From NCBI GenBank assembly GCA_021323735.1, contig JAJPKM010000035.1, positions 111,357 to 175,356 on the forward strand: DNA of 64,000 nt, given 5' to 3'. Within the stretch, counting starts at the first letter, position 1. Each line of letters starts with the position of its first letter. Below are positions 10,646-19,901 of the stretch, in pieces. Below the pieces are notes generated by a model that ran no database searches, was not told where the DNA came from, and saw only the letters and a list, made by a program, of their open reading frames with translations. Source of the stretch: Gammaproteobacteria bacterium. GTDB taxonomy: Bacteria; Pseudomonadota; Gammaproteobacteria; Steroidobacterales; Steroidobacteraceae. A program made the position numbers and the translations under genes.

Positions 10646-11718
10646 GACGGCATCTTAGCGAAATCCTGCGCCATGAGCGCATCGAGTTTCGCAGTCGCGT
10701 CCTCAACGGCAATCAGGTCCATGACGCCGGGCCGTTCGATCTTGGTGGTCCACGGGATTTGCGTCGCGGGCCTGTTCAGGTATTTGCGTGCCGCTGCGTC
10801 GTACTTGTCGACGCACCACTGCCGGCTGTAGTACGGGCCGGCACGCTGCGGATTCGTGGCGGCATACAGCCCCACGACGGGCAGCCCCACCATGCTCGCC
10901 ATGTGTGCGGGACCGGAGTCGGGGGACAGTAGAACGGCGCTTTGCGACATGAGGCCAAGCAATTGCGGCAGGGTGTCCTTGCCGATCTGATTGAGCGGCG
11001 CCGTTTGTGCAGCGGCGGCAATCGCCGCGCCCATCCGCGCCTCCGTGGCGCTGCGCCCACCCACCAGCACCACGCGCATGCCATGCGCGGCGGCGGCATG
11101 ATCGGCCACCGCCGCGTACCGGTCGGCCGACCAATTACGGGCCGCGTGGCTGGAGCAGGGGCTGATCAGCAGCGTCGGGCGCCCCTCGGTCATGAGGGTT
11201 CGCGCGTAATCCAGAGCACTCGCCGGCAGGGGCACGTCCCATCGAGGCGATCGAGGCTCGATGCCGCAGGCGCGAGCAAATCCTAAGAATGAGTCGAGGA
11301 CGTGCTCGTTGGCCGCGGGTTCGATCTTGGCGTTGGTGAACAGCCACTGCAGCTCGCGAGCGCGCCCGCGGTCAAATCCCAGTTTGATGGGCGCGGCGAC
11401 CAGCCGGCTTATGAGGCTGGCGCGAAAGGACAACTGCAGGTCGAGCAGCAAATCGAAGCGACGCGAGTGAAGCACCGTACGCAGCCGGTGCAATTCGCGA
11501 AGGGTTGCGCTCTTATCGAAGATGATAAACTCGATTTCCGGAAGTATCGCCGTCATCAGCTTGGCTTCGAGTTTGCCGATGATCCAGGTAAATCGGGTTT
11601 GCGGCCACGCCGCCTGAAAGGCTCGAAGCGCCGCTAGGGCATGACACGTATCGCCTATTGCCGAGAGACGCAGCAGACATACGTGCTGTAGCGGCGGTTT
11701 GAAGCTTAAGGTGGTCAT
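10642..11718 (-). CDS. Glycosyltransferase family 9, heptosyltransferase (WaaC-like)
   Basis: 358 residues. The N-terminal CLLRLSAIGDTCHALAALRA is the GT9 acceptor-side signature. The C-terminal LLISPCSSHAARNWS and LLSPDSGPAHMASMVGLPVVGLY form the ADP-heptose site. The enzyme should add L-glycero-D-manno-heptose to the Kdo-lipid A core at the inner face of the membrane. Heptosyltransferase I is most likely given the adjacent Kdo genes, but the subtype cannot be fixed from motifs alone. Its ATG lies only 4 nt from the divergent kdkA start, so each gene's promoter must lie inside the other gene. Confidence 0.85.
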   Translation of the reverse strand: MTTLSFKPPLQHVCLLRLSAIGDTCHALAALRAFQAAWPQTRFTWIIGKLEAKLMTAILPEIEFIIFDKSATLRELHRLRTVLHSRRFDLLLDLQLSFRASLISRLVAAPIKLGFDRGRARELQWLFTNAKIEPAANEHVLDSFLGFARACGIEPRSPRWDVPLPASALDYARTLMTEGRPTLLISPCSSHAARNWSADRYAAVADHAAAAHGMRVVLVGGRSATEARMGAAIAAAAQTAPLNQIGKDTLPQLLGLMSQSAVLLSPDSGPAHMASMVGLPVVGLYAATNPQRAGPYYSRQWCVDKYDAAARKYLNRPATQIPWTTKIERPGVMDLIAVEDATAKLDALMAQDFAKMPS

Positions 11719-11722
11719 AAGG

Positions 11723-12463
11723 ATGATAAAGGGCGGTCAACGCATTGCTACTGCAACGGGAGTCATGCTGGCTGATCTGCATAGGCTTGGCAATGTGCCG
11801 CCCGCTACCGATGCCATGTTCGACCCACAATACTGGTCGGCGCGCGGTGAGATCAGCGCGGCGCCGGGCGGCCGCGGTTCCGCGTGGTTCGTGGGAGGTA
11901 TCGGGGCAGCCTGGGTGCTGCGCCACTATCGACGCGGTGGCTGGGTCGCGCGAATATCCTCTGATCGATACGGGTGGCAGGGCGAGGATCGGGTACGCGC
12001 CTTCGCCGAGTGGCGTCTGCTTCAATACCTGTCCGAGCGGGGCTTGAGCGTTCCTAAGCCCGTGGCCGCGCGATATCAGCGCACCGGCCTCTTGTATCGC
12101 TGCGACCTCATCACCGAGCGCATCGTGGACGCGCAATCACTGGGTGCGGCACTGGCATTGGCGCCGGTCGCGGAAATTACCTGGCGGGCGATCGGTGCCG
12201 CGATTGCGCGCCTTCACCGCCACCGCGTCGATCACGCGGATCTCAATGCCCACAACATCCTTCTCGATGGCGGCCAACGGGTCACGCTGATCGACTTCGA
12301 CCGGGGACGGATGCGCCGGCAGGGCAGGTGGACTATCGGGAATCTGCGGCGTCTGCGGCGCTCGCTCGAGAAGATATCGCGCAACCTGCCCGCCGGCCGT
12401 TTCACGCCGGCCGCATGGGAGCAGCTGACCGGCGGCTATCGGGCGGAATGGCTTTGCGCCTGA
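11723..12463 (+). CDS. kdkA: 3-deoxy-D-manno-octulosonic acid (Kdo) kinase
   Basis: 246 residues, matching the Haemophilus enzyme (about 241). The kinase-like fold is shown by WVLRHYRRGG (nucleotide-binding lysine region), VDHADLNAHNILLD (catalytic loop) and VTLIDFDRGRMR (metal-binding Asp). KdkA phosphorylates Kdo on lipid A at the inner membrane and is typical of bacteria whose WaaA adds a single Kdo. AAGGTGG about 9 nt upstream supports the ATG at 11723. Its 3' end overlaps waaA by 16 nt, so the two are coupled. Confidence 0.9.
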   Translation: MIKGGQRIATATGVMLADLHRLGNVPPATDAMFDPQYWSARGEISAAPGGRGSAWFVGGIGAAWVLRHYRRGGWVARISSDRYGWQGEDRVRAFAEWRLLQYLSERGLSVPKPVAARYQRTGLLYRCDLITERIVDAQSLGAALALAPVAEITWRAIGAAIARLHRHRVDHADLNAHNILLDGGQRVTLIDFDRGRMRRQGRWTIGNLRRLRRSLEKISRNLPAGRFTPAAWEQLTGGYRAEWLCA

Positions 12464-13767
12464 TCTACACCTGGCTGATTCGTTTGGCCATCCCGTTTGC
12501 GTTTGCCGGTGTCCTGTGGCGGGGTTTGAGCGACCGCATTTATTGGCAGGGTTTGGGGGAACGCTTCGGACGGGTGCGGCCGCTGCCTAGCCCAAGCATT
12601 TGGCTGCACGCCGTCTCCTTGGGCGAGATGTCGGCCGCCGCACCCCTGGTACGCGCGCTGCACGAGCGCTACCCGCAATTGCCCTTGGTACTGACCACGG
12701 CGACGCCGGCGGGAAGAGCCCGGGCGCAGGCGCTTTTCGCAGCATTCGCGGAGATACATTTTCTGCCGTATGACTCGCCGGGATCGGTGCGCCGCTTCTT
12801 GGGGCGGGTCCGGCCGCGCATCGCGATCATCATGGAGACGGAACTGTGGCCCAATTTGTTTCGTGAATGCCGGCAGTGCGGGATACCGGTGGTGCTCGCG
12901 AGCGCGCGGCTGTCGGCAAAATCGGTTTCTCGCTATCGGCGGTTCGGTGCGTTGTTCTCCGGCCTGTTCAAAAACGTCACCGTCGCGGCGCAATCGGCCG
13001 AGGACGCGCAGCGATTCCTATCGATCGGCGCCGCCGCGGATCAAACCTGCGCGATCGGTAATGTGAAGTTCGACCTGGCCGTGCACGCCGAGCTGCTCGG
13101 CGCCGGGCAGATCTTGCGCGCCGCATACGGCGGCAGACCCGTATGGGTAGCCGGGAGTACTCACGCCGGTGAAGAGGAACAACTGCTCGAGGCGCATGGC
13201 ATGCTGCGAAAGCATTGCCCCGATGCGCTCTTGTTGTTGGCGCCGCGGCACAAGGATCGGTTCGCTTCCGTCGCCGACCTGCTCTCCGGGCGCGGCATTG
13301 CCTTTGTTCGCCGCAGCGAGACGATGGCGGTGGGCGTGCTGCCGGTGCATGCGCACGTGCTGTTGGTCGACACCCTGGGCGAACTCGTCGCGTTGTATGC
13401 GTCGGCCGACGTGGCATTCGTCGGCGGCAGCTTGGTGCCGACCGGCGGACACAATTTGCTCGAGCCGGCAGCGCTGGGATTGCCGGTGCTGACCGGCCCC
13501 TCGCATGAGAACGGCCGCGACACCGCACGGCTTTTGCTCGAGCGAGGCGCAGCCTTACAGGTGTCCAGTGCGCGTGAGCTGGCGGCGCAGTTGCAGCGCC
13601 TGCTCGGTGATCCCGCCGAACGCCGACGCGTCGGTACGATCGGCAAGGAGATCGTAGACTCTAATCGCGGCAGCGTGCAGCGGCTGCTTGCCCTTATCGA
13701 GCCGTTGCTGCCGGCGGCGCATCCGCCTGCGGCGGCGGAGCTGGTTTATCCGACAATAGAACGTTGA
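12448..13767 (+). CDS. waaA: Kdo transferase (lipid A Kdo transferase)
   Basis: 439 residues, GT30 family. It starts MALRLIYTWLIRL, a membrane-anchoring helix, then WLHAVSLGEMSAA with the general-base Glu, METELWPNLF, and GGHNLLEPAALGLPVLTGP in the CMP-Kdo site. It transfers Kdo from CMP-Kdo to lipid IVA. The neighbouring Kdo kinase suggests a monofunctional enzyme (inference). A GGGCGG stretch precedes the ATG. The last 74 nt overlap the convergent tolC gene. Confidence 0.95.
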   Translation: MALRLIYTWLIRLAIPFAFAGVLWRGLSDRIYWQGLGERFGRVRPLPSPSIWLHAVSLGEMSAAAPLVRALHERYPQLPLVLTTATPAGRARAQALFAAFAEIHFLPYDSPGSVRRFLGRVRPRIAIIMETELWPNLFRECRQCGIPVVLASARLSAKSVSRYRRFGALFSGLFKNVTVAAQSAEDAQRFLSIGAAADQTCAIGNVKFDLAVHAELLGAGQILRAAYGGRPVWVAGSTHAGEEEQLLEAHGMLRKHCPDALLLLAPRHKDRFASVADLLSGRGIAFVRRSETMAVGVLPVHAHVLLVDTLGELVALYASADVAFVGGSLVPTGGHNLLEPAALGLPVLTGPSHENGRDTARLLLERGAALQVSSARELAAQLQRLLGDPAERRRVGTIGKEIVDSNRGSVQRLLALIEPLLPAAHPPAAAELVYPTIER

Positions 13768-15178
13768 TCCGCTGCAGGCTTTGTTCCGACAGCGTACCGG
13801 CGGCCTGCTGCAGCTTGATCACATCCAGCATGTAGTCATACCGGCTGTGCGAATAATCGGTTTGCGCCTGCACCCACTGCTGTCTCGATTGCAGTACGTC
13901 CACCGCGGTCCGCGTGCCCGCTTCGTAGCCCGATTCGGTCGCGCGCAAGGCAATCATGTTCGACTCGACCGCCCGATGCAGTGCCTTGACCCGCGATATC
14001 TCCGAGATCACGCCGAGATAGGCGTCGCGCGCATCGTGCTCGGTCTGCCGAGCCACCCGCTCCAGGCGTTCCTTGGCGGCCCGATGCTGGTAGACCGCCT
14101 GACGCACCTGCGATGAGACCAGACCGCCCGAGTAAATCGGAAATGTCAGTTGAATGCCGATCGAGCGCTGACGCTGATCCAAAGTCGTACCGCCCGCCGG
14201 GCTGCCGTTGTCGAACACATCGACGCCATTGTTGGTGAGCTTACCGGCGCTACCCACCAGATCGAGGGTCGGAAAATGGCCGCCTCGAGCGATCGAAGCA
14301 TTCTCGCGGGCGATGTCCGCGGCCAGGCGGCTGGATACCAGCGATAGATTCTGCTGCAGGGCCATTTCTACCCAGCGATCCTCGCTGACGGGGTCGGGGT
14401 TCGCCGTTTCGAAGGGTTCTACCGGACGCGCCAGCGAGTCGAAGGGATCGCCGATGATTTCCCGCAACAACTCCTGGGTGGAGGCCAAGGTACGTTTGGC
14501 GGCGATGACGGCGGCCGCGGTGCTGTCATGCGAGGCACGCGCCTCTTCCACATCGGTTACAGCGATGAGGCCGATTTGGTAGCGCGCCTCCGCCTGATCG
14601 AGCTGGCGGCTGACCGACACCAATGCAACTTGCTGCGCCTCCAGATCATCCTGCGCGCCGAGCACGTCGAAGTAGCGTTGCGCGACCCGTTCCATGAGAT
14701 CTTGCTGCGCCGCCTGGTAATCCGCTTCCGCCTGAGCCACCTGCGAATCGGCCCGCTTCAGCGCCTCCCAGTTCTCCCAGCGAAATAAGTTTTGTTTCAG
14801 ATCGATGGTGTAGTGGTGGATGGTGGTGTCCACCTTGCCGCTGAACGGGAAGGTTTCGAAGACCGTCGAGGGTGTACCTGCCGCAGAACAGGGCGTGCCC
14901 GCGGGTACTGCCGGGCCGCACGGGGGCAGGGTGACCGTCTCCGTAGTGGATTGCGACCCCGTGTCGCGTTCCCGGGAGACCTGCCCATTGCCGGAAAGCT
15001 GGGGCAGGAGCGCCGCGAGGGCCTGAGGTTTCGCTTCCAGCGCCGCGAGGCGCGTGGCTTCCGCCTCGCGCAGCTGCGGATCGTTCTGCAGGGCGCGCTG
15101 GTAGACGGCCAAGAGATCCGCCGCCGGAGCAGATTCTGCCGCGAGGGATAGTGCACAGAGAATCAGAAATCGCTTCAT
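13694..15178 (-). CDS. tolC: TolC family outer-membrane channel protein
   Basis: 494 residues with a signal peptide (MKRFLILCALSLAAESAPA) and the two long outer-membrane efflux repeats; each has long alpha-helical hairpins (for example LKRADSQVAQAEADYQAAQQDL) and FDVLGAQDDLEA. The first repeat contains an insertion of about 30 residues rich in Thr, Pro and Gly with two cysteines (residues ~75-110). TolC trimers form the exit duct for multidrug pumps and type I secretion. The region upstream of the ATG holds a strong palindrome overlapping the likely promoter. The C-terminus (PAPPPQADAPPAATAR) is encoded in the overlap with waaA. Confidence 0.93.
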   Translation of the reverse strand: MKRFLILCALSLAAESAPAADLLAVYQRALQNDPQLREAEATRLAALEAKPQALAALLPQLSGNGQVSRERDTGSQSTTETVTLPPCGPAVPAGTPCSAAGTPSTVFETFPFSGKVDTTIHHYTIDLKQNLFRWENWEALKRADSQVAQAEADYQAAQQDLMERVAQRYFDVLGAQDDLEAQQVALVSVSRQLDQAEARYQIGLIAVTDVEEARASHDSTAAAVIAAKRTLASTQELLREIIGDPFDSLARPVEPFETANPDPVSEDRWVEMALQQNLSLVSSRLAADIARENASIARGGHFPTLDLVGSAGKLTNNGVDVFDNGSPAGGTTLDQRQRSIGIQLTFPIYSGGLVSSQVRQAVYQHRAAKERLERVARQTEHDARDAYLGVISEISRVKALHRAVESNMIALRATESGYEAGTRTAVDVLQSRQQWVQAQTDYSHSRYDYMLDVIKLQQAAGTLSEQSLQRINVLLSDKPAPPPQADAPPAATAR

Positions 15179-15201
15179 GAAGTACCCATTTGGCGATCGA
15201 G

Positions 15202-15239
15202 CCAGGTAGTATAGTGTTGTATACTACTATATCACCTGG
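15202..15239. promoter_or_regulatory. Palindromic operator-like site at the tolC promoter
   Basis: CCAGGT at 15202-15207 and ACCTGG at 15234-15239 form the outer arms. Inside them AGTATA (15208-15213) and TATACT (15220-15225) form a second inverted repeat. The block is strikingly AT-rich for this genome and ends 23 nt before the tolC ATG. On the minus strand it contains -10-like hexamers (TATAGT, TATACT), and TTGACT lies just upstream (15252-15247). It looks like a promoter covered by a dimeric repressor site (TetR, MarR or similar); the regulator is not in the window. Confidence 0.65.
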
Positions 15240-15248
15240 CCGATGTAG

Positions 15249-15572
15249 TCAATACTGCGGAATGCTAGGGTCTATAACCCGCGACCAGGCCAAAATTCCG
15301 CCCGCGAGGTTAAAAACTTTGCCGAATCCCTGATGCTCGAGAAAATCAGCCACCTGAGCGCTGCGGCCACCCGAGCGGCAGATCACGACCGTCGGTTTGT
15401 TCGGATTCAGTTCGCGGATGCGGTCGGGAATCTCCCCCATGGGAATGTGCACCGTATCCGTGGGCACCGGCGCCAGCGCGATTTCCCAATCCTCACGCAC
15501 GTCCAGCAGGGCCATTTCCTCGCCCGCCGCGCGCCGATCGACGAATTCTCGGGGGGTAAGCTCGCCGGCCAT
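15249..15572 (-). CDS. Single-domain rhodanese (sulfurtransferase-like protein)
   Basis: 107 residues, one rhodanese domain resembling GlpE. It contains LLDVREDWEIA, HIPMGEIPDRI and the active loop VICRSGGRSAQVADFL with the catalytic cysteine. Such proteins move sulfane sulfur from thiosulfate or persulfides to acceptors in the cytoplasm. It begins 2 nt after the methyltransferase gene upstream and precedes tolC by 70 nt. An operon pcm-rhodanese is likely; tolC probably also has its own promoter. Confidence 0.88.
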   Translation of the reverse strand: MAGELTPREFVDRRAAGEEMALLDVREDWEIALAPVPTDTVHIPMGEIPDRIRELNPNKPTVVICRSGGRSAQVADFLEHQGFGKVFNLAGGILAWSRVIDPSIPQY

Positions 15573-15574
15573 GC

Positions 15575-16225
15575 CTAAAAGACGAACTTCTGCGCTGAAG
15601 CGGCATTGATCAGGGGCTCAACGACGGTTTCGAACAGACTTTCGCGAATCCACTCGGCGGTGCCGACGCGGCGTACCAACATGGCGTCCATGACCGGCGC
15701 TTCGCCCACGATGATGAACAGACGTCCGCCGACGCGCAGGGAGCGCTCGAACCGCGCGTCGTACACCGGCAGCGAGCCGGTCACCGCGATCGCGTCGTAC
15801 TCGCCCAGCGGAGCGTTTGCGAACGCGTCGCGGGTCTCGAGGGCGACGCGCGCCCGCGCGACGGTGCGCAGATTCGAGGCGGCTGCGGCGGTGAATTGCG
15901 GATGAATGTCGATGGAGCGGGTATTCGCGCCCAGTAGACTCAAACAGGCGGCGAGATACCCTAATCCGCTGCCGACCTCGAGCACGCTGTCCGTGGCCAG
16001 CACCCCTAGGGCTTGTAGAATACGGCCCTGAATCTTTGGGGCCAGCATCGATTGACCCAAGCCGATCGGAATGGGTGCGTCGGCAAAGGCCAGCTCGCGA
16101 TATTGCGGAGGGACGAAGGCTTCACGCGGCACCTCGGCCAGGACTTCGAGCACTCGGGGATCGAGTACTTCCCACGTGCGTATTTGCTGATCCACCATCT
16201 GCCGGCGAGCGGTCAGGTTATCCAT
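15575..16225 (-). CDS. pcm: Protein-L-isoaspartate O-methyltransferase family protein
   Basis: 216 residues. It carries the PCMT substrate-side motif IPIGLGQSMLAPKIQGRIL and the SAM motif I VLEVGSGLGYLAACLS. PCMT enzymes methylate isoaspartyl residues and so start repair of aged proteins. This version has the form often found beside a rhodanese and tolC in Gammaproteobacteria, where its physiological role is less certain than for E. coli Pcm. Transcription is leftward, toward the rhodanese. Confidence 0.85.
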   Translation of the reverse strand: MDNLTARRQMVDQQIRTWEVLDPRVLEVLAEVPREAFVPPQYRELAFADAPIPIGLGQSMLAPKIQGRILQALGVLATDSVLEVGSGLGYLAACLSLLGANTRSIDIHPQFTAAAASNLRTVARARVALETRDAFANAPLGEYDAIAVTGSLPVYDARFERSLRVGGRLFIIVGEAPVMDAMLVRRVGTAEWIRESLFETVVEPLINAASAQKFVF

Positions 16226-16392
16226 TCGGGTTATCCATGATTTTTCTTGCGCTATTAAGGCCGCTGATTATGGTCAATTTCGACAGGCTACGCGAGCCCC
16301 TTGCGCTATTCTGCGCATCACGATGGTACGCGACGTGTCCAGCTCATGAAGGGCTTTCAATCCGCCGCTCCTAGTCGACATTGAGGTCAGCG

Positions 16393-18693
16393 TTGATCCT
16401 GTCTCCCCTTGCGTTGTGGTTCCTTGCCGCGGCCGTTTTGGCGGTGTGCGGAGTCGTGCTGTTTGCATTGAAGCGGCGCCAGGAACGTGCGGTCAACGCA
16501 TTCTCGAGCCAGATTCAACATCTCGCCAGCGAGCGCGGGACCGCCGGCCGCATTGCGCTGAGCAACGAGCCGGGCGCACTGGGACGCCTTGGCGCCGCAG
16601 TGAATAAGCTGTTGGAAGATCACGAGTTGCGGGGCGCCCAGCTTCAGGATCGAGAACAGCTGTTTCAGCGGCTGGTGGAGACCGTGCACGACGCCGTGCT
16701 CGTACACCGGAGCGTGATTCTATTCGCCAACGCGCGTTTCCTGGCGCTGCTGGGAATGGATGGGCCGGATGTCGTGGGCAGACCTTTGGGCGATTTCGTC
16801 GCCCCGGAATATGTTGATTTGGTGCAGAGCAATCTGCGCCGGCGCCTGGCCGGAGATTCGGCGGCCGAGCGCTATGAAGTCGAACTCATGGACCGCCAGG
16901 GCCAAGTCACGCGCGTCGAGCTCTCGAGCACGCGCATCGACAGCTCGGGTCAGCCGGCACTGCTGCTCACGGCACTGGAAATGCTGCCCGGTGCTTTCCC
17001 GCAAGCGGTCTCGCAAAAGCCGCGGGCGATGGCGACGCTCGATGCCATGGGCGAGAGCGTCATCACCGTGAATGCCGACGGCCGCATCGATTACTTGAAT
17101 CACGCGGCTGAAGAGCTGCTGGGCCGGCCCGCCGATCAAGCGCTGGGCAAGACATTCTCGGAGGTTGCCTCCTTGGTGGATGAGAATGATCGACGGCCGC
17201 TCGGCGATCCGGTGCACAAGGCTCTTACCAGCGATCGAACAGCCGCGCCCAAACGCGCAGTGCTGCTGCCCGTCAACGGCACCGCGGAGCGGTTCGTGGA
17301 GATCAGCATCACGCCGCTCAAGGTTGACGGCAAGGAAATCGTAGGACTGGTGCTCGTGCTCCACGACACCAGCGAACTGCGCGGTCTTACCCGGCAGATG
17401 ACCTATCAGGCCAGCCACGATGGGCTCACAGGCCTCGTGAATCGGCGCGAATTCGAACGCCGGTTGCAGGAAGCCTTGGACTCCGCCCAGACCGGCGACA
17501 TCGGCCACGCTCTGTGTTATCTGGACTTGGACCACTTCAAGGTGGTCAACGACACGTGCGGGCACACGGCGGGCGACAACATGCTGCGCGAGATCGCGGC
17601 GCTGATCAAAGATGCGGTACGCGATTCCGATACCGCGGGACGCATCGGCGGCGACGAATTCGCGCTGCTGCTGGCGGGATGTCCCCTGGAGAAGGCCCGC
17701 CAGATTGCCGACAACGTCGTACGCTCCGTGAACGAGTTTCGCTTCGTCTGGAAGGACAAGATCTTCAACGTCGGCGTCAGCATCGGGCTGGTGGAAATCG
17801 GCCGCGACAGCGGCACCCTCGAAGACATCATGAATTCGGCGGATTCAGCCTGCTATGTGGCAAAGAAGCAGGGCGGCCTACACGTGCATGTTTATTCGGC
17901 CCGCGAGGAGGCGAACGCGCGCCATAGCGGCGAGATCAATTCGCTGCTGAGATTGCAAAGGGCGCTGCGCGACAATAAGTTCGAGCTGTACTTTCAGCCC
18001 ATCGTGCACGCCCGTGCCGGCGGCGTGAGCGGTCCAGCGCTCGAGGTATTCGTCCGCCTCGGCGCCGAGAGCGGGCAGCCGGCCGCACTGCCTGCGGAAT
18101 TCATGCGTGCGGCCGAACGCTATCGATTGATGCCGGATGTGGATCGCTGGGTGGTGCAGGCGGTGTTCGCGGCACTCGGCCGCGGCGGGCTGAAACTGCC
18201 GCCGGGACGCAGCGTCGCCATCAATCTTGCCGGCCAGACACTGGGCGACGCCGAGTTCCTGGAATTCGTGGTCGACTGCTTCGATCATACGGGCGCCGGC
18301 CCCGCCGACATCTGCTTCGAGGTGACGGAGAGCTCGGTGGTCGCCAACCTGGATCACGCACAGCGATTCATTGAGGTGCTGCACGGCATGGGGTGCGAGT
18401 TTGCGCTCGACAATTTCGGCAGTGGGTTGAGCTCCTTCTCCACTTTGAAGACTTTGCCGATGGATTACCTGAAGATCGACGGTTCGTTCATCAGGAATCT
18501 CGCCGGCGATACGGTGAATCAAGCCATGGTCGCGGCAATGATCGACTTGTCGCGTAGCTTGAATTTCCGCGTGGTCGCCGAGCAGGTCGAGGATCAATGG
18601 GCATTGGATACCGTGACCGGCATGGGCATCGATTTCGTGCAGGGTTTCGTCGTCGGCCGGCCGCAGCCTTTGTCAATGATTCCCAGCGGCTAG
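16393..18693 (+). CDS. Membrane-anchored PAS-PAS-GGDEF-EAL protein
   Basis: About 766 residues. TTG at 16393 is preceded by GAGG at a spacing of 6; another TTG lies at 16381. An N-terminal transmembrane helix (PLALWFLAAAVLAVCGVVLFAL) is followed by two PAS-like regions (about 90-200 and 215-325). An intact diguanylate cyclase domain follows (RIGGDEFALLL near 417-427) with an RxxD inhibitory site (RDSD) five residues before it. The C-terminal EAL domain is partly degenerate: EVF replaces EAL, DNFG replaces DDFG near 672, and AEQVE replaces AEGVE. The best prediction is a c-di-GMP synthase whose EAL domain is weak or regulatory. Confidence 0.9.
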   Translation: MILSPLALWFLAAAVLAVCGVVLFALKRRQERAVNAFSSQIQHLASERGTAGRIALSNEPGALGRLGAAVNKLLEDHELRGAQLQDREQLFQRLVETVHDAVLVHRSVILFANARFLALLGMDGPDVVGRPLGDFVAPEYVDLVQSNLRRRLAGDSAAERYEVELMDRQGQVTRVELSSTRIDSSGQPALLLTALEMLPGAFPQAVSQKPRAMATLDAMGESVITVNADGRIDYLNHAAEELLGRPADQALGKTFSEVASLVDENDRRPLGDPVHKALTSDRTAAPKRAVLLPVNGTAERFVEISITPLKVDGKEIVGLVLVLHDTSELRGLTRQMTYQASHDGLTGLVNRREFERRLQEALDSAQTGDIGHALCYLDLDHFKVVNDTCGHTAGDNMLREIAALIKDAVRDSDTAGRIGGDEFALLLAGCPLEKARQIADNVVRSVNEFRFVWKDKIFNVGVSIGLVEIGRDSGTLEDIMNSADSACYVAKKQGGLHVHVYSAREEANARHSGEINSLLRLQRALRDNKFELYFQPIVHARAGGVSGPALEVFVRLGAESGQPAALPAEFMRAAERYRLMPDVDRWVVQAVFAALGRGGLKLPPGRSVAINLAGQTLGDAEFLEFVVDCFDHTGAGPADICFEVTESSVVANLDHAQRFIEVLHGMGCEFALDNFGSGLSSFSTLKTLPMDYLKIDGSFIRNLAGDTVNQAMVAAMIDLSRSLNFRVVAEQVEDQWALDTVTGMGIDFVQGFVVGRPQPLSMIPSG

Positions 18694-18918
18694 CAGCATG
18701 TCGGGCTTGCGCAGCATCGACAATGGCGTGGCGGCAGCCTCCCGCATCCCATCCGTCTCGCAAGCATCCGCGGGGGATACCTAAGACAGGCCCTAACGGC
18801 CGCCAACACCGGCTCCTGCGCTTATAACGGGCCGGCAGCCGCACATAACAAACTTCTATGGCATCCTCCCGTTCTTGAGAGGAAAATCCTCATCGACGAG
18901 ATCCTGCACGGGGGCCAC
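18694..18918 (+). other. Intergenic region upstream of cysK
   Basis: 225 bases between the GGDEF/EAL gene and cysK. No coding frame, terminator or convincing promoter hexamers were found. The last 40 bases before cysK (TTGAGAGGAAAATCCTC...) are AT-richer and may hold the leader of the cysK-cysE transcript. Confidence 0.4.
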
Positions 18919-19899
18919 ATGCCAATTTTCGACGACAACACCAAATCAATCGGCCGCACGCCGCTGATCCGCATCAACCGTCTCGATCGCGGCGGGGCCA
19001 CCATCCTGGCCAAGATCGAGGGACGCAATCCTGCCTACTCGGTGAAATGCCGCATTGGAGCCGCGATGGTTTGGGACGCTGAAGAGCGCGGTGCGCTGAA
19101 AGCCGGTATGTCCATCGTCGAAGCGACCAGCGGCAACACCGGCATCGCGCTGGCATACGCTGCCGCGGCCCGCGGCTATGGCTGCGTGCTGACCATGCCG
19201 GACACGATGACCATGGAACGGCGCAAGGTCGTGGCGGCACTCGGAGCGAAATTGGTATTGACGCCCGGCGCCAAGGGCATGAAGGGTGCGATCGCGAAGG
19301 CCGAAGAACTGGCCGCTGCCCATCCGCAGAAATATCTGCTGATGAGGCAATTCGACAATCCGGCCAACCCGGCGATCCATGAGAAAACCACGGGCCCCGA
19401 AATTTGGGACGACACCGACGGCAAGGTGGATATTTTCGTCAGCGGCGTGGGCACCGGCGGCACGCTCACCGGCGTGTCGCGCTACATCAAGAACACCCGC
19501 GGCAAAAAGCTCTTGACCGTGGCGGTGGAACCGGCTGCCTCGCCCGTCATTACTCAAACCCGTGCCGGTGAAACGCCGACACCTTCGCCGCACAAGATCC
19601 AAGGCATCGGCGCGGGATTCGTGCCCAAGAACCTGGATTTGTCCCTGGTGGATCGCGTGGAGCAGGTCACCAACGAGGAAGCCATTGAGATGGCGCGCCG
19701 CCTGGCGCGCGAAGAGGGCATCCTGTCGGGCATTTCCTGCGGAGCGGCCATGACTGTGGCGGTGCGCCTGGCTCGCGATCCGGCGAATAAGGGCAAGACC
19801 ATCGTGGTCATTCTCCCGGACGCCGGCGAGCGGTACCTCTCGGGTGCCCTGTTCGAAGGGCTGTTCGAGGAAGTCGAGAAGATGCAGGCGGTCGGCTGA
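18919..19899 (+). CDS. cysK: Cysteine synthase A (O-acetylserine sulfhydrylase)
   Basis: 326 residues, aligning throughout with E. coli CysK (323). The PLP lysine is in [14 protein letters not shown], the substrate loop is [13 protein letters not shown], the phosphate-binding loop is [17 protein letters not shown], and [16 protein letters not shown] is present. It converts O-acetylserine and sulfide to cysteine. The next gene, 2 nt downstream, makes O-acetylserine, so the two catalyse consecutive steps and could form the cysteine synthase complex. The cysE product ends in YFDI; a C-terminal Ile is the usual anchor in the CysK active site. Confidence 0.95.
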   Translation: MPIFDDNTKSIGRTPLIRINRLDRGGATILAKIEGRNPAYSVKCRIGAAMVWDAEERGALKAGMSIVEATSGNTGIALAYAAAARGYGCVLTMPDTMTMERRKVVAALGAKLVLTPGAKGMKGAIAKAEELAAAHPQKYLLMRQFDNPANPAIHEKTTGPEIWDDTDGKVDIFVSGVGTGGTLTGVSRYIKNTRGKKLLTVAVEPAASPVITQTRAGETPTPSPHKIQGIGAGFVPKNLDLSLVDRVEQVTNEEAIEMARRLAREEGILSGISCGAAMTVAVRLARDPANKGKTIVVILPDAGERYLSGALFEGLFEEVEKMQAVG

Positions 19900-19901
19900 C
19901 G

